Shown in pieces: positions 49,806 through 50,062 of a DNA stretch of 50,062 nucleotides. Source of the DNA: Streptomyces diastatochromogenes (GTDB lineage: Bacteria > Actinomycetota > Actinomycetes > Streptomycetales > Streptomycetaceae); assembly GCA_001550305.1 (NCBI GenBank), contig LRTP01001212.1:1-50062 (forward strand), in the 5' to 3' direction. The notes beneath the pieces are model-generated. The model was given only the letters and a program-made list of their open reading frames with translations. It ran no database searches and was not told the DNA's origin. How positions within the stretch are numbered: position 1 is the stretch's first letter; the number at the start of each line of letters is the position of its first letter. A program made the translations under genes and the position numbers.

Positions 49806-50062
49806 GTGACCAGCGAGATCACCCTCTTCGTCAACCCCACCGCGGGACGCGGCCGGGGCGCCCACGCGGCGCAGCCGGCCGCTTCCGCATTGCGGGCGGC
49901 GGGATTCTCCGTCCGTACGATCCTCGGGGAGAACGCCGAGGACGCCCTGACGCGCGCGCGTGCGGCCGTCGAGGGCGGCACCGGCGCCCTCATAGCCGTC
50001 GGGGGCGACGGCATGGCGAACCTCGCCCTCCAGGCCGTCGCCGGCACCCGCACCCAGCTCGG
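49806..50062 (+). CDS. Diacylglycerol/lipid kinase catalytic domain protein, cut by the window end
   Basis: First 85 residues only, from a GTG. ITLFVNPTAGRGRGAHAAQP and ALIAVGGDGMANLALQAVAG are the nucleotide-binding blocks of the DAGK/YegS/sphingosine-kinase fold; the usual GGDGT reads GGDGM here. Such enzymes phosphorylate diacylglycerol or related lipids. The gene runs out of the window, so full length is not known. Confidence 0.88.
   Translation, partial: MTSEITLFVNPTAGRGRGAHAAQPAASALRAAGFSVRTILGENAEDALTRARAAVEGGTGALIAVGGDGMANLALQAVAGTRTQL

Overview
The window is high-GC actinobacterial DNA from a Streptomyces-like chromosome. The evidence is strongly GC-biased third codon positions, many GTG/TTG starts, a Pup-proteasome cluster, a glycerol operon with an IclR-type (GylR-like) regulator, and gene order that recalls the tatC-proteasome-metH-gyl stretch of the Streptomyces core chromosome. 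No phage, insertion sequence, CRISPR array, rRNA or tRNA was seen.

Left part (1-14.3 kb): an intracellular-looking subtilase followed by a Gln-rich protein that shares its C-terminal domain, a Tat-exported beta-propeller protein, a PAC2-family protein and a FadR-type GntR regulator. Then comes a nearly complete methionine-salvage locus. mtnA is on the + strand; mtnD-mtnC-mtnB overlap each other on the - strand; on the + strand a sugar-type ABC importer (lipoprotein, double ATPase, permease) runs into mtnK, a methylthioribose kinase. The importer therefore most likely brings in methylthioribose (MTR), which MtnK, MtnA, MtnB, MtnC and MtnD convert to the keto-acid precursor of methionine. The importer operon is preceded by a 23-codon ORF ending in Ala-Arg-Cys-Arg. 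Its ATG lies exactly where a good promoter would start transcription, so it looks like a leaderless cysteine-sensing leader peptide.

Middle (14.3-28 kb): the glycerol operon glpF-glpK-glpD on the - strand with its IclR regulator (gylR) upstream. Matching palindromes before glpF and before the regulator are probable operators. metH (B12-dependent methionine synthase) is divergent from gylR and followed by a HAD phosphatase. Two tandem orphan oligopeptide-type binding lipoproteins follow.

Right part (28-50 kb): an orphan response regulator, a RecB-like Fe-S nuclease, a site-2 protease, trmI, a small secreted protein, a ferredoxin, then the Pup-proteasome system: arc (mpa), dop, pup, prcB, prcA, a divergent LacI/MFS pair, pafA, two FKBP-type prolyl isomerases, pafB, pafC, two small proteins, tatA, tatC and the start of a lipid-kinase gene. 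PafA ligates Pup to substrates, Dop deamidates Pup and removes it, Arc unfolds pupylated proteins into the PrcAB chamber, and PafBC is a WYL-type transcription regulator. Between pup and prcB lies a decayed endonuclease VII gene whose 3' end survives because it contains the prcB start.

The most unusual items are the leaderless Cys leader peptide on the MTR importer operon, the domain shared by the subtilase and its Gln-rich neighbour, the endonuclease VII remnant, a 111-nt multi-stem hairpin between prcA and the LacI gene, and a UUCG-capped hairpin between glpF and glpK.
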